Source: Labilithrix luteola (lineage in GTDB: Bacteria; Myxococcota_A; Polyangia; Polyangiales; Polyangiaceae). Taken from it: 6,115 nt of DNA. The notes under the pieces were generated by a model that was not told the origin of the DNA, did not search any database, and saw only the letters and a list, made by a program, of their open reading frames with translations. Position numbers and translations under genes: made by a program. Positions 4,793-6,115 of the stretch are shown here, in pieces (the stretch's first letter is position 1; every line of letters begins with the position of its first letter). The DNA lies in assembly GCA_026225435.1 (NCBI GenBank), contig JAMFST010000557.1:1-6115 (forward strand). Reading direction: 5' to 3'.

Positions 4793-5317
4793 ATGCTCAC
4801 GTGGACGAGTCTGTTGTTCTTGCTCTGCTTCCTCGCTGCCGGTGGCGTCGACGGCTTCTATTTTCACATGATCCGCTTCCGGCTGTGGGAGCGCCCGGAG
4901 TCGCGCCTGGAGCACGTGCTTCATACGGCGCGCGCCGTGCTGCTTCCACCCACGCTGTGGGCTCTCTATCTGGCGAACCGCGACGTCGGGCTGCCGCTTG
5001 CGGCGTTTCTCGTCGCCCTCGACGTCATCGCTACGGTCCTTGACGTGATGGTCGAGCCGGAGAGCCGGAAGAGCATTGGTGGGCTTCCGTCCTCGGAGGT
5101 CGCGCTTCATGTCGGCGCGACGGTGTTTCATGTCGGCGCCATCGCGCTCGCAGTTGCCGCCAGGATCTGGGAACCGGCGGCGTCGCGTGCGCGGTGCGTT
5201 CCAGCGCTCGTCGCGTCGCTTGTCGTCGTGTCGACTCTAGCGGCCGTGCATCATCTCGTGCTCGTTGCGTGTGGGAGCCGTTCATTCGGCTCCTTCTGCA
5301 CGCCGATGAGGGCATGA
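4793..5317 (+). CDS. Small His-rich integral membrane protein of unknown function
   Basis: This 174-residue protein has about five predicted membrane helices (near 5-24, 46-61, 67-87, 103-124 and 136-160). I do not recognise a named family with certainty. Polar and charged residues sit beside or inside helices in a pattern that looks conserved rather than random: VDGFYFHMIRFRLWERPESR (19-38), then LEHVLHTARAVLLPP with His41 and His44, Asp77 and Asp84 in helix 3, EPESRKSIGGLPSSE (88-102), His106 and His113 in helix 4, and His153-His154 in helix 5. Such intramembrane His/Asp/Glu can bind metal ions or haem, so a metal transporter or membrane metalloenzyme is possible; this is inference. The ATG at 4793 is chosen because AAAGGTGG (4781-4788) lies just before it and the hydrophobic N-terminus starts there; upstream codons look non-coding. 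The TGA overlaps the arsR ATG (ATGA), implying translational coupling and a shared function. Confidence 0.8.
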   Translation: MLTWTSLLFLLCFLAAGGVDGFYFHMIRFRLWERPESRLEHVLHTARAVLLPPTLWALYLANRDVGLPLAAFLVALDVIATVLDVMVEPESRKSIGGLPSSEVALHVGATVFHVGAIALAVAARIWEPAASRARCVPALVASLVVVSTLAAVHHLVLVACGSRSFGSFCTPMRA

Positions 5318-5637
5318 GCTCGGCGCGTCGAGGCGCGATGGCGCTGCTGGAGCTGCTCCCGCCCACGTTCTTCAAGGCGCTCTGTGACCCGAACCGCGTC
5401 GCGCTGCTCGCGTGGCTTGCCCTCGAGCGCGCACCGCGCACGGTGACCGACGCGGCGAATGCTGGCTGCTGCGCCGTCGACATGTCGGTCGTGTCGCGCC
5501 ATCTCGCGACGCTGCGCGATGCGGGGCTGGTCGTCGCCGACAAGCGCGGCAAGGAGGTCTTCTACCATGTCGAGACGCGCGACATCGCGGCGCGCCTCCG
5601 GAGGATCGCGTCGGCGCTCGAGGCGTGCTGCGGTTAG
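5314..5637 (+). CDS. ArsR-family winged-helix repressor with two Cys-Cys pairs
   Basis: This 107-residue ArsR/SmtB-type regulator probably binds DNA as a dimer and derepresses on binding a metal(loid) or thiol-reactive signal. The family segments are FFKALCDPNRVALLAWLALE (19-38), the recognition helix region MSVVSRHLATLRDAGLV (57-73) and the beta wing VADKRGKEVFYHV (74-86). The usual ELCVCDL metal site in helix 3 is absent. Instead there is a vicinal pair Cys52-Cys53 (AGCCAVD) just before the recognition helix and a C-terminal pair Cys105-Cys106 (EACCG); Cys24 is a fifth cysteine. Vicinal pairs suit As(III), Hg(II), Cd(II) or reactive sulfur species, but the ligand is inferred. The start overlaps the stop of the membrane protein gene (ATGA). 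An alternative ATG at 5338, with GAGG before it, would give 99 residues and keep every domain. It probably represses its own two-gene unit through the repeat at 4725-4750. Confidence 0.92.
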   Translation: MSSARRGAMALLELLPPTFFKALCDPNRVALLAWLALERAPRTVTDAANAGCCAVDMSVVSRHLATLRDAGLVVADKRGKEVFYHVETRDIAARLRRIASALEACCG

Positions 5638-5848
5638 CGACCTTCGCCGCTCGCGCCCCCCGGACCTGTTCGCGACGCGCTGCTCGGTGCCTTCGGCGTG
5701 GGTCTGCGCAAAGTACATGCAGGACGGCGAGCTCCTCAGGACCTGGGCGGGGCCATCGCGTCACCCCGCCAAAATGGTCGCCGGCCGGTTCGAGTCTCGC
5801 GAAGCGCGCAGAAATCACGTCGCCGACGAAACCTTGAACGCCGCCAGG
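5638..5848. other. Stretch with no supported gene
   Basis: Three + frames remain open over parts of this interval between arsR and the ferritin-like remnant, but none gives a recognisable protein and their translations are Arg/Ala/Ser-rich. No hairpin with a T-run follows the arsR stop. It may contain the decayed 5' part of the ferritin-like gene. Confidence 0.5.
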
Positions 5849-6115
5849 GCTTTGCACGGCCTTCTCTCCTCCCGGGCGGCGTGGCGGGCGGCGAGGGACG
5901 AAGTGCGCCACACGCTGGCGATGGTGCGCCTCGCCGCGCGGTCGGGGGCGCGGGTGACGCGGCGGGTGATCGCGTCGAGGCCGGTGCGCTCGCTCGAGGC
6001 GATGGCCACGGAGAACGCGGTCGAAGGGTGCGTGCCCGAGACGTACGGCGCGGCGACGGCGATGCTGCAGGCGCTGAAGCGCGATCTCTGGAGTTAGCAG
6101 CGGTCGACGCCGGGG
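5849..6115 (+). pseudogene. Truncated, probably frameshifted ferritin-like domain remnant
   Basis: The frame ending at a TAG (6095-6097) contains WRAARDEVRHTLAMVRLA and then ENAVEGCVPETYGAATAML. From memory this matches a ferritin-like family common in myxobacteria, with a DEVRHA helix, an ENAVEGCVRETYGA helix and a final DExRHA helix; the Glu/His residues form a di-iron-type site. The upstream helix carrying the first Glu is not recognisable, since similarity fades 5' of about 5849. The frame stays open back to an ATG at 5717, but that stretch looks non-coding. After the MLQA segment the frame reaches a stop, whereas the frame starting at 6073 continues to the window end as AEARSLELAAVDAG, which fits the usual loop before the last helix. 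This suggests a one-position frameshift near 6070, or a sequencing error. The fragment is cut by the window edge. Confidence 0.6.

Noticed and set aside
5459..5716. 5' extension of the ferritin-like frame into arsR
   Set aside because: This part overlaps the arsR coding frame and gives a low-complexity Arg/Ser translation; the ArsR frame is clearly the real one.

Overview
This GC-rich window (strong G/C preference at third codon positions) is most consistent with a Myxococcota-like or related proteobacterial chromosome. The placement is inferred only from gene content: a PAS hybrid histidine kinase, a short-chain polyhydroxyalkanoate (PHA) granule gene set, and a ferritin-like remnant of a type I associate with myxobacteria. 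No rRNA, tRNA, CRISPR array or replication origin is visible.

Layout. Positions 1-249 hold the last codons of a gene entering from the left (3-80, +) and a short + strand fragment resembling the DUF899 thioredoxin-like family (94-210). Positions 250-3554 are read leftward: an intracellular PHB depolymerase (phaZ, 3554 to 2334), a very small phasin-like protein (2200 to 1988) and a PAS-histidine kinase-receiver hybrid (1809 to 250). The PHA regulator phaR (3700-4287, +) diverges from phaZ across a 145-bp intergenic region. Positions 4288-4792 contain no intact gene but carry a frame-disrupted C-terminal remnant of an IS4-like transposase (- strand). Positions 4793-5637 (+) are a two-gene unit with an ATGA stop/start overlap: a small His-rich five-helix membrane protein and an ArsR-family regulator with two Cys-Cys pairs. 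The right end (about 5849-6115) has a 5'-truncated ferritin-like coding remnant whose last part appears to continue in another frame.

How the parts work together. PhaZ, the phasin and PhaR form a granule mobilisation and regulation module. Two inverted repeats with the same core, TGC-N3-GCA, lie exactly in the two control regions where PhaR would be expected to act: upstream of the phasin gene (2291-2305) and between phaZ and phaR (3577-3589). This suggests a small local PhaR regulon. The membrane protein/ArsR pair looks like a self-contained metal- or thiol-responsive unit. A 7-bp-arm inverted repeat (4725-4750) upstream is a natural operator candidate. The membrane protein has no function I can name, and this pair is the best candidate here for an undescribed system. 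The two flanks and the phaR-to-membrane-gene interval all carry gene debris, so the window looks like a stable PHA core bordered by decaying or exchanged DNA.
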